From NCBI RefSeq assembly GCF_030499575.1, contig NZ_JASTLC010000001.1, positions 3,558,001-3,622,000 of the forward strand: a stretch of 64,000 nt of DNA, read 5' to 3'. Below, piece after piece: positions 25,072 through 33,612 of the stretch. The notes below the pieces were generated by a model, which worked only from the letters and a program-made list of their open reading frames with translations, was not told where the DNA came from and did not search any database. The position numbers were made by a program, and so were the translations under genes. Numbering within the stretch: the first letter of the stretch is position 1; the number at the start of each line of letters is the position of its first letter. Source of the stretch: Streptomyces sp. DG2A-72 (lineage in GTDB: Bacteria; Actinomycetota; Actinomycetes; Streptomycetales; Streptomycetaceae).

Positions 25072-26457
25072 GTGCGCATCACTGACATCCAGCGCTGCGA
25101 GGTCCGGCCCGGACGGCTCGTCGAGTGGACGCTCAGTCCGGCGACCGTGGAGACGGCGGCGGGCCTGCCGGATGACACCCGGCCACCGGCGTACATCCAG
25201 GAGTCGCACATCAAAACGGCGCGAAGTGTGCGGGAGGACGGCCTGTTCGTGCCGACCTGGCTCGGTACGGCCTTCGACATCCCGGGCCGGGTCGACCTGG
25301 ACGCGCTGCAGGACGCGCTGCGGGACTGGACCCTCCGGCACGAGACGCTGCGCAGCGGCTTCCGGCCGGACGGCGACGCACTACGGCGCTTCACCCTCGC
25401 CCCGGGGGCCGTGTCCCTGCACCGAGAGGACGTCGGCGACTTCCCCGACGCGGACGGACTGGTCCAGCACCTCCAGGACCGCTTCGACACGACGGCGGAC
25501 GCGTTGCGCTGGCCGAACCTCATGTACGCGGCGGTCGTCCGGGACGACTCCACCAGCGTGTACATGGCCTTCGACCACAGCAACGTCGACTCCTACTCGA
25601 TCCAGCGCATCCCCGCCGAGATCCACGAGCTGTACGCGACCGGCGTCGAGGGCGGTCCGGCTCCGCAGGACCCGGTCAGCAGTTATGTCGACTTCTGCGA
25701 GATCGAGCGGGCGGACGCCGACCGGATCGACGAGACCCACGAGATCGTCGCCCGCTGGCGGGAGTTCGTCCGCCGCTGCGACGGCAGGCTGCCGAACTTC
25801 CCCGTCGACCTCGGCCTGGACCCCGACGCCGGGCTGCCCACCCAGAAGCTGATGCGGGAGACGCTCGTGGACGCGGACGACGCCGCCGCCTTCGAGGCGT
25901 ACTGCCGGCCCTACGGCGGCAGCCTCGTCGGCATCCTGGCCGCCACCGGCCTCATCGTCCGGGAGCTCGGCGGGCAGTCCGTCTACCGCACGGTCGTGCC
26001 CTTCCACACCCGGGTGAAGTCGCACTGGTCGGACACCGTGGGCTGGTTCGTGGGCGGCGCGCCGATCGAGGTTCCCCTGGCGCCGGGCCTCGACTTCCCG
26101 GCCGCCCTGAAGGCCGTACGCGCCGAGATGCACGCCAACCGGTCCCTGGCCCGCATGCCCATCGCCCGGGTACTGCGGCTGCTCGGCTCTGACTTCCGTC
26201 CGACCTCACCCGACCTGTACTCCATCGTCTCCTTCGTCGACGGAAGGGACCTGCCCCGCTCCGCGGACTGGTCCGAGCTGGCGGCGTACGGACTGCTGCG
26301 GGTGTCCTACGGCGACCAGGTGTGCGTGTGGATCAACCGGCTGCACGAGGGCCTGTGGTTCGCGAGCCGCTATCCGGACACCGACGTCGCGCACAAGAAC
26401 ATGCGGTTGTACGTCGAGCGGCTGCGGGACCTGATCAGGTCCGTGCCGCGGGGGTGA
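25072..26457 (+). CDS. Free-standing condensation-domain acyltransferase (PapA/NRPS C-domain superfamily)
   Basis: Member of the chloramphenicol acetyltransferase-like superfamily (461 residues), expected to join an acyl or aminoacyl group to an amine or alcohol. The HxxxD motif is present as FDHSNVDSYS (His169, Asp173) in place of HHxxxDG. LRDWTLRHETLRSGFRPDGD and VGWFVGGAPIEVPL match C-domain core strands and the latch region. GTG 25072 follows GGAG by 7 bases. No carrier protein, adenylation or polyketide gene is adjacent, so it is not part of a visible assembly line. It could act on a free substrate, as PapA proteins do. Confidence 0.8.
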   Translation: MRITDIQRCEVRPGRLVEWTLSPATVETAAGLPDDTRPPAYIQESHIKTARSVREDGLFVPTWLGTAFDIPGRVDLDALQDALRDWTLRHETLRSGFRPDGDALRRFTLAPGAVSLHREDVGDFPDADGLVQHLQDRFDTTADALRWPNLMYAAVVRDDSTSVYMAFDHSNVDSYSIQRIPAEIHELYATGVEGGPAPQDPVSSYVDFCEIERADADRIDETHEIVARWREFVRRCDGRLPNFPVDLGLDPDAGLPTQKLMRETLVDADDAAAFEAYCRPYGGSLVGILAATGLIVRELGGQSVYRTVVPFHTRVKSHWSDTVGWFVGGAPIEVPLAPGLDFPAALKAVRAEMHANRSLARMPIARVLRLLGSDFRPTSPDLYSIVSFVDGRDLPRSADWSELAAYGLLRVSYGDQVCVWINRLHEGLWFASRYPDTDVAHKNMRLYVERLRDLIRSVPRG

Positions 26458-26488
26458 CGATCACCCCGCTGTGCGCGCTGGTGTCAGT

Positions 26489-26506
26489 GGGGCTCATCAG
26501 AGCCCC
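26489..26506 (+). terminator. Short hairpin after the condensation protein gene
   Basis: GGGGCTC and GAGCCCC pair around ATCA, 31 bp after the stop. There is no T tract, so termination here is uncertain. Confidence 0.4.
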
Positions 26507-26541
26507 GTGCACAGTCGATTCACAGCTACGGGTGGGGACAG

Positions 26542-27387
26542 ATGAAGCAGAAGTACACCGCTGCCTGGGTGGGGTTCACGGCAGCGGCGTTGGTGGCGAC
26601 GGCCGGGTGCGGCGCGGAGGCCACGAAGGAGACCGCGGAGCAGGCGGCCAAGGCGGTCGGCAACGGGGACAAGATCATGGCGGTGCTGTCGCGGGCCGCG
26701 GACCGGACCGAGGAACTCGGGTCGGCCGAGGTGAAGATGACCACCTCGATCGACGGCGGCGCCCCGATCGCCATGGACGGCACGTACTCCTGGGGCGACG
26801 GGTACGCGTTCGACGTCGAGATGGACACCAAGGCCGTGCAGATGCAGACACTGACGGACGCACCGAAGGTCCGCTGCCTGTTCGTGGACGGCGACTACTA
26901 CTACGACGTCGACCCGCAGCCCTCCGGCCCTCTCGCGGGCAAGGAGTGGATGAAGATCGACGGTTCGGCCGTGTTCGGCGAGGACGCCGACCAGGCGCTC
27001 AGCGGAAGCTCCGGCGGCAGCCCGTCGGCCTCCATGAAGAGCCTGAAGTACGCCGAGGACGTCGAGGACCTCGGCACGGAGACCGTGAACGGGCAGCGGA
27101 CGACGCACTACCGGGCCGTCCTCGACAAGAACAAGATGGGCAAGCTCAAGGAGCTCTACGGCGACGACGAATCCCTCTACAACTCGATGCTCGGCGCCGA
27201 CGGCTCGCTGACCATGGACATCTGGGTCGGCGACAAGGACCTGCCGGTGCGTCTGACGCAGAAGACCGGCGCGATGAAGGTCACCATGGACTTCGAGAAG
27301 TTCGGCGCCACGGCCGACGTCAAGGCGCCGCCCGCCGCGCAGACCGGTGACCTCACCGAGACGCTCAAGGCAGCCAACGGCCAGTGA
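26542..27387 (+). CDS. Lipoprotein, LppX/LprAFG-like fold likely
   Basis: Exported lipoprotein of 281 residues. The signal peptide ends in lipobox TAGC (Cys23). The mature part alternates hydrophobic and charged strands (SAEVKMTTSIDGGAPIAMDG, LFVDGDYYYDVDP, WVGDKDLPVRLTQKTGAMK), the pattern of half-barrel lipoproteins that carry a hydrophobic ligand between membranes. A Gly/Ser-rich linker sits near residue 155-165. It is followed by a perfect 12-bp terminator. Ligand and partner are unknown; the fold assignment comes from pattern, not from a search. Confidence 0.65.
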   Translation: MKQKYTAAWVGFTAAALVATAGCGAEATKETAEQAAKAVGNGDKIMAVLSRAADRTEELGSAEVKMTTSIDGGAPIAMDGTYSWGDGYAFDVEMDTKAVQMQTLTDAPKVRCLFVDGDYYYDVDPQPSGPLAGKEWMKIDGSAVFGEDADQALSGSSGGSPSASMKSLKYAEDVEDLGTETVNGQRTTHYRAVLDKNKMGKLKELYGDDESLYNSMLGADGSLTMDIWVGDKDLPVRLTQKTGAMKVTMDFEKFGATADVKAPPAAQTGDLTETLKAANGQ

Positions 27388-27394
27388 CATGACG

Positions 27395-27423
27395 GAGCCC
27401 GGGCACGTGCGGTGCCCGGGCTC
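27395..27423. terminator. Bidirectional terminator between lipoprotein gene and mmsA
   Basis: GAGCCCGGGCAC and GTGCCCGGGCTC form a perfect 12-bp stem with a 5-base loop, placed between two converging genes (8 bp and 12 bp from their stops). Confidence 0.8.
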
Positions 27424-27434
27424 ATGTCTGTCAC

Positions 27435-28937
27435 TCAGTGGTTGCGCGGGAAGCCCAGGTCGACGCCGGCCGGGGCGTCGGCCGGGTCGGGCCAGCGGGT
27501 GGTGACGACCTTGCCGCGGGTGTAGAAGTGCGTGCCGTCGTTGCCGTAGATGTGGTGGTCACCGAAGAGGGAGTCCTTCCAGCCGCCGAAGCTGTGATAG
27601 CCGACGGGGACCGGGATCGGGACGTTCACGCCGACCATGCCGGCCTCGATCTCCAGCTGGAAGCGGCGGGCGGCACCGCCGTCCCGGGTGAAGATCGCGG
27701 TGCCGTTGCCGAACGGGGAGGCGTTGATGAGGGCCACGCCCTCGTCGTACGTCTGCGCCCGCAGCACGCACAGGACGGGGCCGAAGATCTCGTCCTGGTA
27801 GGCCTTCGCGGTGGTCGGCACCTTGTCCAGCAGGGAGATGCCGATCCAGTGGCCGTCCTCGAAGCCGTCGACCGTGTAGCCGGTGCCGTCGAGGACGACC
27901 TCGCAGCCCTCGGCCGCCGCGCCCTCGACGTATGAGGCCACCTTGTCGCGGTGGACCTTGGTGATCAGCGGGCCCATCTCCGAGGCCGGGTCGTTGCCCG
28001 GACCGATCTTGATCTTCTCGGCGCGCTCGCGGATCTTCTCCACCAGCTCGTCGCCGATCGCGCCGACGGCGACGACCGCGGAGATCGCCATGCAGCGCTC
28101 GCCCGCGGAGCCGTAGGCCGCACTCACGGCAGCGTCGGCCGCCGCGTCCAGGTCGGCGTCGGGCAGGACCAGCATGTGGTTCTTGGCGCCGCCCAGCGCC
28201 TGGACGCGCTTGTGGTTGGCGGAGGCCGTGGTGTGGATGTAGCGGGCGATCGGGGTCGAGCCGACGAAGGAGACGGCCTTGACGTCCGGGTGCTCCAGGA
28301 GGCGGTCGACGGCCACCTTGTCGCCGTGGACGACGTTGAACACGCCGTCCGGCAGCCCGGCTTCCGCCAGCAGCTCGGCGATCTTGATCGACGCCGACGG
28401 GTCCTTCTCGGACGGCTTCAGCACGAAGGTGTTGCCGCACGCGATGGCCATCGGGAACATCCACATCGGGACCATCGCCGGGAAGTTGAACGGCGTGATG
28501 CCCGCGACGACGCCCAGCGGCTGCCGGATCGAGGAGACGTCCACGCGGCTGGCGACCTGCGTCGACAGCTCGCCCTTCAGTTGCACGTTGATGCCGCACG
28601 CCAGGTCGACGATCTCCAGGCCGCGTGCCACCTCGCCGAGCGCGTCGGAGTGCACCTTGCCGTGCTCGGCGGTGATCAGCTCGGCGATCGCGTCCCGGTT
28701 GGCGTCCAGCAGCGCCCGGAACTTGAACAGGATGTTGGTGCGCTGGGCCAGCGAGGACTGGCCCCAGGTCGCGTAGGCCTCCTTGGCGGCCTGCACCGCC
28801 GCGTCCACCTCGTCGACCGAGGCGAACGCGACCTTCGTGGTGACCGCGCCGGTGGCAGGGTCGGTGACCGGCCCGTACGTACCCGACGCGCCTTCGACGG
28901 TCTTGCCGCCGATCCAGTGGTTGACGATCTTCGTCAT
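27435..28937 (-). CDS. mmsA: CoA-acylating (methyl)malonate-semialdehyde dehydrogenase
   Basis: Oxidises malonate semialdehyde or methylmalonate semialdehyde with NAD and CoA to acetyl-CoA or propionyl-CoA plus CO2, the last step of inositol or valine breakdown (500 residues). Aldehyde dehydrogenase motifs are PFNFPAMVPMWMFPMAIACG, VGSTPIARYIH, GGAKNHM and the catalytic cysteine in GSAGERCMAISAVVAVG. VPIPVPVGYHSFGGWKDSLF near the end is typical of MmsA/IolA. It is the last gene of the iol operon, 21 bp after iolD, which supports the IolA role. Confidence 0.93.
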   Translation of the reverse strand: MTKIVNHWIGGKTVEGASGTYGPVTDPATGAVTTKVAFASVDEVDAAVQAAKEAYATWGQSSLAQRTNILFKFRALLDANRDAIAELITAEHGKVHSDALGEVARGLEIVDLACGINVQLKGELSTQVASRVDVSSIRQPLGVVAGITPFNFPAMVPMWMFPMAIACGNTFVLKPSEKDPSASIKIAELLAEAGLPDGVFNVVHGDKVAVDRLLEHPDVKAVSFVGSTPIARYIHTTASANHKRVQALGGAKNHMLVLPDADLDAAADAAVSAAYGSAGERCMAISAVVAVGAIGDELVEKIRERAEKIKIGPGNDPASEMGPLITKVHRDKVASYVEGAAAEGCEVVLDGTGYTVDGFEDGHWIGISLLDKVPTTAKAYQDEIFGPVLCVLRAQTYDEGVALINASPFGNGTAIFTRDGGAARRFQLEIEAGMVGVNVPIPVPVGYHSFGGWKDSLFGDHHIYGNDGTHFYTRGKVVTTRWPDPADAPAGVDLGFPRNH

Positions 28938-28958
28938 GGCTGAGCTCCAGTCATTCCT

Positions 28959-30842
28959 TCACAGAGGGCGGCGTCGGGCAGTGACGTGCCGGTCGTACTC
29001 CTCGCGGGCCTTCAGCGCCGACGAACGGGTCGCGGTCTCGGCCACAGGTACATCCCACCAGGCCTGCGCCGGAGGCGGGCCCGACACTGTGTCTGCCGTT
29101 TCGGTCTCGACGTAGACACATGTGGGAATGTCGGCGGCGCGCGCCTCGGCGAGCGCCTCCCGCAGGTCGGCCACGGTCTTCGCGCGCAGCACGCGCATGC
29201 CGAGGCTGGCGGCGTTGGCGGCGAGATCCACCGGCAGCGGGGCACCGGAGAACGTCCCGTCGCCCGCGCGGAAGCGGTAGGCGGTGCCGAACCGCTCGGC
29301 GCCGGTCTCCTCCGACAGACCGCCGATGGACGCGTACCCGTGGTTCTGCACGAGCAGCATCTTGATCGCGACGCCCTCCTGCACGGCAGTGACGATCTCC
29401 GTCGGCATCATCAGGTAGGTGCCGTCGCCGACCAGCGCCCACACGGGCCGGTCGGGCGCCGCGAGCTTCACGCCGATCGCGGCCGGGATCTCGTAGCCCA
29501 TGCAGGAGTAGCCGTACTCCAGGTGGTACTGGTCCGCCGACCGCGCCCGCCACAGCTTGTGCAGGTCGCCCGGGAGCGAGCCGGCCGCGTTGATGATGAT
29601 GTCCGACTCGTCGACGATGGCGTCCAGCGCGCCGATGACCTGCGGCTGCGTCGGCCGCCCATCGGGCTCCTCGGCCTCGAAGCAGGCGTCGACGCGCTGC
29701 TCCCAGCGCTCCTTGTCCTCGCTGTACTCGGTGACGTACGCGTCGGGGACCCGGTGGCCGTGCATCTCCAGCCTCGCGGTCAGCTCCTCCAGGCCGGTGC
29801 GGGCGTCCGCGATCAACGGCGTCCCCGCGAGCTTGTGGCCGTCGAAGGGCGCGATGTTGAGGTTGAGGAAGCGGACGTTCTCGCCGTTGAAGAGGGTGCC
29901 GGAGGCCGTGGTGAAGTCCGTGTAGCGGGTGCCGACGCCGATCACCAGGTCGGCGGTGCGGGCGAGTTCGTCGGCGGTCGCGGTGCCGGTGTGGCCGACG
30001 GCGCCGACGTCCTGCGGATGGTCGAAGCGCAGGGAACCCTTGCCCGCCTGGGTGGAGGCGACCGGGATGCCGGTGGTGCGGGCGAACTCCTCCAGCGCCT
30101 CCTCGGCGCGGCTGTGGTGGACACCGCCGCCCGCGACGACGAGCGGGCGCCGGGCGGCGCGGATCGCGTTCACGGCCTCGGCGAGTTCGGCCGGGTCCGC
30201 TCCTGGACGTCGTACGACCCAGGTGCGCTCGGCGAAGAACTCGTCCGGCCAGTCGTAGGCCTCGGCCTGGACGTCCTGGGGCATCGCGAGCGTCACCGCG
30301 CCGGTCTCCACCGGGTCGGTGAGCACGCGCATCGCCTGCAGGGCCGCCGGGATCAGGGCCTCGGGGCGGTGGATCCGGTCGAAGTACTTCGACACCGGGC
30401 GCAGACAGTCGTTGACCGAGATGTCGCCCGCGTACGGCACCTCGAGCTGCTGGAGGACCGGGTCGGCGGGGCGGGTGGCGAAGATGTCGCCGGGGAGGAG
30501 CAGCACCGGAAGGTGGTTGATGGTGGCGAGGGCGGCGCCCGTGACCAGGTTGGTCGCGCCCGGGCCGATGGAGGTCGTCACCGCGTGCGTGGACAGGCGG
30601 TTGGACTGGCGGGCGTAGCCGATCGCCGCGTGCACCATGGACTGCTCGTTGCGGCCCTGGTGGTACGGCATGTCATCGGCGTACTCGATCAGCGCCTGGC
30701 CGAGCCCGGCGACGTTGCCGTGGCCGAAGATGCCCCAGGTGGCGTCGATGAGCCGGTGCCGTATGCCGTCCCGCTCCGTGTACTGGACGGACAGGAAGCG
30801 CACCAGTGCCTGCGCGACCGTCAGCCTCGTCGTTGAGGTCAT
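28959..30842 (-). CDS. iolD: 3D-(3,5/4)-trihydroxycyclohexane-1,2-dione acylhydrolase
   Basis: Thiamine-diphosphate enzyme that opens the ring of trihydroxycyclohexanedione to 5-deoxy-glucuronate in myo-inositol catabolism (627 residues). It has the three-domain layout of this superfamily. The N-terminal block contains GIFGHGNVAGLGQALIEY and NEQSMVHAAIGYARQ (catalytic Glu region), and the C-terminal ThDP motif is ALVGDGTYLMMPTEIVTAVQ followed by NHGYASIGGL. ATG 30842 overlaps the iolB stop as ATGA; longer upstream extension lies inside iolB and lacks conservation. Confidence 0.93.
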   Translation of the reverse strand: MTSTTRLTVAQALVRFLSVQYTERDGIRHRLIDATWGIFGHGNVAGLGQALIEYADDMPYHQGRNEQSMVHAAIGYARQSNRLSTHAVTTSIGPGATNLVTGAALATINHLPVLLLPGDIFATRPADPVLQQLEVPYAGDISVNDCLRPVSKYFDRIHRPEALIPAALQAMRVLTDPVETGAVTLAMPQDVQAEAYDWPDEFFAERTWVVRRPGADPAELAEAVNAIRAARRPLVVAGGGVHHSRAEEALEEFARTTGIPVASTQAGKGSLRFDHPQDVGAVGHTGTATADELARTADLVIGVGTRYTDFTTASGTLFNGENVRFLNLNIAPFDGHKLAGTPLIADARTGLEELTARLEMHGHRVPDAYVTEYSEDKERWEQRVDACFEAEEPDGRPTQPQVIGALDAIVDESDIIINAAGSLPGDLHKLWRARSADQYHLEYGYSCMGYEIPAAIGVKLAAPDRPVWALVGDGTYLMMPTEIVTAVQEGVAIKMLLVQNHGYASIGGLSEETGAERFGTAYRFRAGDGTFSGAPLPVDLAANAASLGMRVLRAKTVADLREALAEARAADIPTCVYVETETADTVSGPPPAQAWWDVPVAETATRSSALKAREEYDRHVTARRRPL

Positions 30843-31651
30843 CGGTAACCCTCCGTGTGATCCGGGTGGAAGCAGATCCGCCACTCTCGAGTCTCGCCGG
30901 GCCCCGCCATGACGTTCAGGTAGTACATGTCGTGTCCGGGCTGGGCGATCGACGGGCCGTGCCATCCGTCGGGGACGAGGACGGCGTCTCCGGAGCGGAC
31001 CTCCGCGAGGACGTCGGATCCGCCCTCACGGGAGGGGAAGACGCGCTGATAGCCGAAGCCGTTCGGGCCGTCGATCTCGAAGTAGTAGATCTCCTCGAGC
31101 TCCGCTTCCTCGCCGGGCCGGTGCTCGTCGTGCTTGTGGGGCGGATACGAGGACCAGTTGCCGCCGGGTGTGATCACCTCGACCGCGATGAGCTTGTCGC
31201 ACTCGAACGCGTCGGCGGAGGCGAAGTTGCGCACATGGCGGGTGCTGTTGCCGCTGCCGCGCTGCTCGACGGGGACCTCCGGCGCGGGGCCGTAGCGGGC
31301 GGGGAGTCGTCGCTCGCACTTCGCTCCTGCCAGGGCGAAGCGGCCTCCCGCGCCGGAGGCGATCTGTACCCGGGCGTCTCGGGGCGCGTACGCGAAGTCG
31401 GTGACCGACGCGAACACGCTCTCCCTGCCCAGGAGTTGGAATACCTCGTCCTCCACTTGCACCGTACAACCACCGCTCAGCGGCACCACGATCCACTCGC
31501 TGTCACCGGTGGTGAAGGTGTGCGAACCACCCGCCTCCAGCTCGACGATCCGCAGACTGGAGTGGGTCCACCCGGCCAGCTTGGGGTCGATGTCGAGCGC
31601 GTAGTGCGGGTCGGCGGTGGCGCCCTTCGGGACGTACAACTCGTTGCTCAT
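30839..31651 (-). CDS. iolB: 5-deoxy-glucuronate isomerase
   Basis: Isomerises 5-deoxy-D-glucuronate to 2-deoxy-5-keto-D-gluconate (270 residues, bicupin fold). The metal-binding cupin residues appear in NWSSYPPHKHDEHRPGEEAE and LEEIYYFEIDGPNGFGYQRV, with the second set in VPDGWHGPSIAQPGHDMYYL; FHPDHTEGYR ends the protein. It is 7 bp after the aldolase gene and overlaps iolD by 4 bases, fitting one operon. Confidence 0.93.
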   Translation of the reverse strand: MSNELYVPKGATADPHYALDIDPKLAGWTHSSLRIVELEAGGSHTFTTGDSEWIVVPLSGGCTVQVEDEVFQLLGRESVFASVTDFAYAPRDARVQIASGAGGRFALAGAKCERRLPARYGPAPEVPVEQRGSGNSTRHVRNFASADAFECDKLIAVEVITPGGNWSSYPPHKHDEHRPGEEAELEEIYYFEIDGPNGFGYQRVFPSREGGSDVLAEVRSGDAVLVPDGWHGPSIAQPGHDMYYLNVMAGPGETREWRICFHPDHTEGYR

Positions 31652-31658
31652 GCGGCCC

Positions 31659-32540
31659 TCACAGCAGTCCTACGGCGGTGTCCACGGCGGCGGCCACATC
31701 GCCGTCCGCCGGGTACAGCAGCGAACGGCCGACCACCAGGCCCTGGACGGTGGGCAGTTGGAGGGCGCCGCGCCATTTCTCGTACGCGCCGTCCTGATCG
31801 TCCCCGACATCGCCGCCCAGCAGCACGGCGGGGAGGGTGGAGGTCTCCATGACCCGGGCCATGTCGTCCGGGTTGTCGGTGACGGGGACCTTCAGCCAGG
31901 TGTACGCCGAGGTGCCGCCCAGGCCGGAGGCGATGGCGATCGACTTGGTGACGGCGTCGGCGGAGAGATCGTTGCGGAGCTTTCCCTCGGGCGTACGACG
32001 GCTGATGAACGGCTCGACGAACACCGGGAGTTGACGCGCGGCCATGTCGTCGATCGCGCGGGCGGTGGACTCCAGGGTGGTGAGGGAGCCCGGGTCGTCG
32101 AAGTCGATCCGCAGCAGCAGCTTGCCCGCGTCGAAGCCGAGGCGCTCGATGTCCTGGGGGCGGTGGCCGGTGAAGCGGTCGTCGAGTTCGAAGGAGGCGC
32201 CCTGGAGGCCGCCGCGGTTCATCGAGCCCATGACGACCTTGCCGTCGAGGGCGCCGAGCAGCAGCAGGTCTTCCAGGATGTCGGCGGTGGCGAGGACGCC
32301 GTCGACGCCGGGTCTGGCGAGGGCCAGGCAGAGGCGTTCCAGCAGATCGGCGCGGTTGGCCATGGCGAACTTGCGGTCGCCGACACCGAGCGCGCCACGG
32401 GCGGGATGGTCGGCGGCCACGATCATCAGCCGGCCCGAGTCGCCCAGCAGCGGCCGGCGGATGCGGCGGGCGGCCGCTTCGGCGATCGCCTCGGGGTGGC
32501 GGCTGCGGGTGCGGACCAGCGCCTCGATGTCGACGGTCAC
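31659..32540 (-). CDS. Cgl0159-family TIM-barrel aldolase-like protein of the iol operon
   Basis: Protein of 293 residues with a (beta/alpha)8 pattern like deoxyribose-phosphate or class I aldolases. Conserved blocks are RLMIVAADHPARGALGVG, GVDGVLATADILEDLLLLGA, KVVMGSMNRGGLQGASFELD and GKLLLRIDFDDPGSLTTLES; a candidate Schiff-base lysine is in YTWLKVPV. It sits between iolC and iolB, where 2-deoxy-5-keto-gluconate 6-phosphate aldolase (IolJ) is needed, so that role is inferred. GTG 32540 overlaps the iolC stop as GTGA and has GGGAG 7 bases upstream. Confidence 0.75.
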   Translation of the reverse strand: MTVDIEALVRTRSRHPEAIAEAAARRIRRPLLGDSGRLMIVAADHPARGALGVGDRKFAMANRADLLERLCLALARPGVDGVLATADILEDLLLLGALDGKVVMGSMNRGGLQGASFELDDRFTGHRPQDIERLGFDAGKLLLRIDFDDPGSLTTLESTARAIDDMAARQLPVFVEPFISRRTPEGKLRNDLSADAVTKSIAIASGLGGTSAYTWLKVPVTDNPDDMARVMETSTLPAVLLGGDVGDDQDGAYEKWRGALQLPTVQGLVVGRSLLYPADGDVAAAVDTAVGLL

Positions 32541-33487
32541 AGCACGGCTCCCGCGGTGAGGGCGGCTTCCACTTCGGCGAGGGTCGGCATGGCGGACGAG
32601 CACTCCAGTCGGGAGGCGACGATGGCACCGGCGGCGTTGGCGTGCCGCATGATCTTCTCCAGGTCCCAGCCTTCGAGGAGGCCGTGGCAGAGGGACCCGC
32701 CGAAGGCGTCACCGGCGCCGAGGCCGTTGAGGACGGTCACGGGGAGGGGCGGGACTTCGGCGCTTTCGCCTTTGCTGTTGACCGCGAGGACGCCCTTGGG
32801 GCCCTGCTTGACGACGGCCAGTTCGACTCCGGCGTCGAGGAGGGCGCGGGCGGCGGCGTGCGGTTCGCGGACGCCGGTGGCGACCTCCACCTCGTCGAGG
32901 TTGCCGACCGCGACGGTGGTGTGGCGCAGGGCCTCGGTGTAGAAGGGGCGGGCCGCGGCCGGGTCGCTCCAGAACATGGGGCGCCAGTCGAGGTCGAAGA
33001 CCGTCGTACCGGCCTTGGCGCGGTGGGCGAGGGCCGCGAGGGTCGCCGTACGGCTCGGCTCCTCGCTCAGGCCGGTGCCGGTCACCCAGAAGACGCTCGC
33101 GTCGCGGATCGCGTCGAGGTCGAGCTCATGGGCGTCGATCTCCAGGTCAGGGGCCTTGGGGCGGCGGTAGAAGTACAGCGGGAAGTCGTCCGGCGGGAAG
33201 ACCTCGCAGAAGGTGACCGGGGTGGGCAGTCCGGCGACCGGGGTGACCCAGCGGTCGTCGACGCCGAAGTCCCGCAGCGCCTCGTGGAGGTAGGTGCCGA
33301 ACGGGTCGTCGCCGGTACGTGTGATCACGGCGGTACGGCGGCCGAGGCGGGCCGCGGCGACCGCGACGTTGGTCGCCGAGCCGCCGAGGAACTTGCCGAA
33401 GGACGTCACCTGCGGCAGCGGGACACCCGTCTGCAGCGGATAGAGGTCCACGCCGATCCGTCCCATGGTGATCAGGTCGTACGCCAT
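32537..33487 (-). CDS. iolC: 5-dehydro-2-deoxygluconokinase
   Basis: PfkB-family kinase (316 residues) phosphorylating 2-deoxy-5-keto-D-gluconate. The N-terminal signature is LITMGRIGVDLYPLQTGVPL then FGKFLGGSATNVAVAAARLG; the C-terminal PfkB motif with the catalytic base is LNGLGAGDAFGGSLCHGLL. MGRIGVDLYP is characteristic of IolC among PfkB kinases. It is the first gene of the leftward iol operon, and its promoter is shared with divergent iolE. Confidence 0.92.
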   Translation of the reverse strand: MAYDLITMGRIGVDLYPLQTGVPLPQVTSFGKFLGGSATNVAVAAARLGRRTAVITRTGDDPFGTYLHEALRDFGVDDRWVTPVAGLPTPVTFCEVFPPDDFPLYFYRRPKAPDLEIDAHELDLDAIRDASVFWVTGTGLSEEPSRTATLAALAHRAKAGTTVFDLDWRPMFWSDPAAARPFYTEALRHTTVAVGNLDEVEVATGVREPHAAARALLDAGVELAVVKQGPKGVLAVNSKGESAEVPPLPVTVLNGLGAGDAFGGSLCHGLLEGWDLEKIMRHANAAGAIVASRLECSSAMPTLAEVEAALTAGAVL

Positions 33488-33517
33488 CGCGTTCCCTTCG
33501 TATCGGCTCTCTCCGGC

Positions 33518-33581
33518 TTTCTAGACCTCTATGGCGCGCCCTGTCAATGTTTTGTCCAGACATTCGGACCAGAGCTTGACA
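33518..33581. promoter_or_regulatory. Divergent promoter and operator region between iolC and iolE
   Basis: Leftward: TTGACA (reverse strand, 33547-33542), 18-bp spacer, TAGAAA (33523-33518). Rightward: TTGACA (33576-33581) with no clear -10. Between them, TTGTCC (33552-33557) and GGACCA (33566-33571) form an inverted repeat with an 8-bp centre, a plausible GntR-type operator controlling both directions. Confidence 0.55.
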
Positions 33582-33612
33582 GGCCCTGCCGTGCGGCCGG
33601 AAGCTGGCCGCC

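Noticed and set aside
25072-27387. A biosynthetic cluster built on the condensation-domain protein and lipoprotein
   Set aside because: No core synthase, carrier protein or tailoring set lies around them, and a hairpin separates the two genes.
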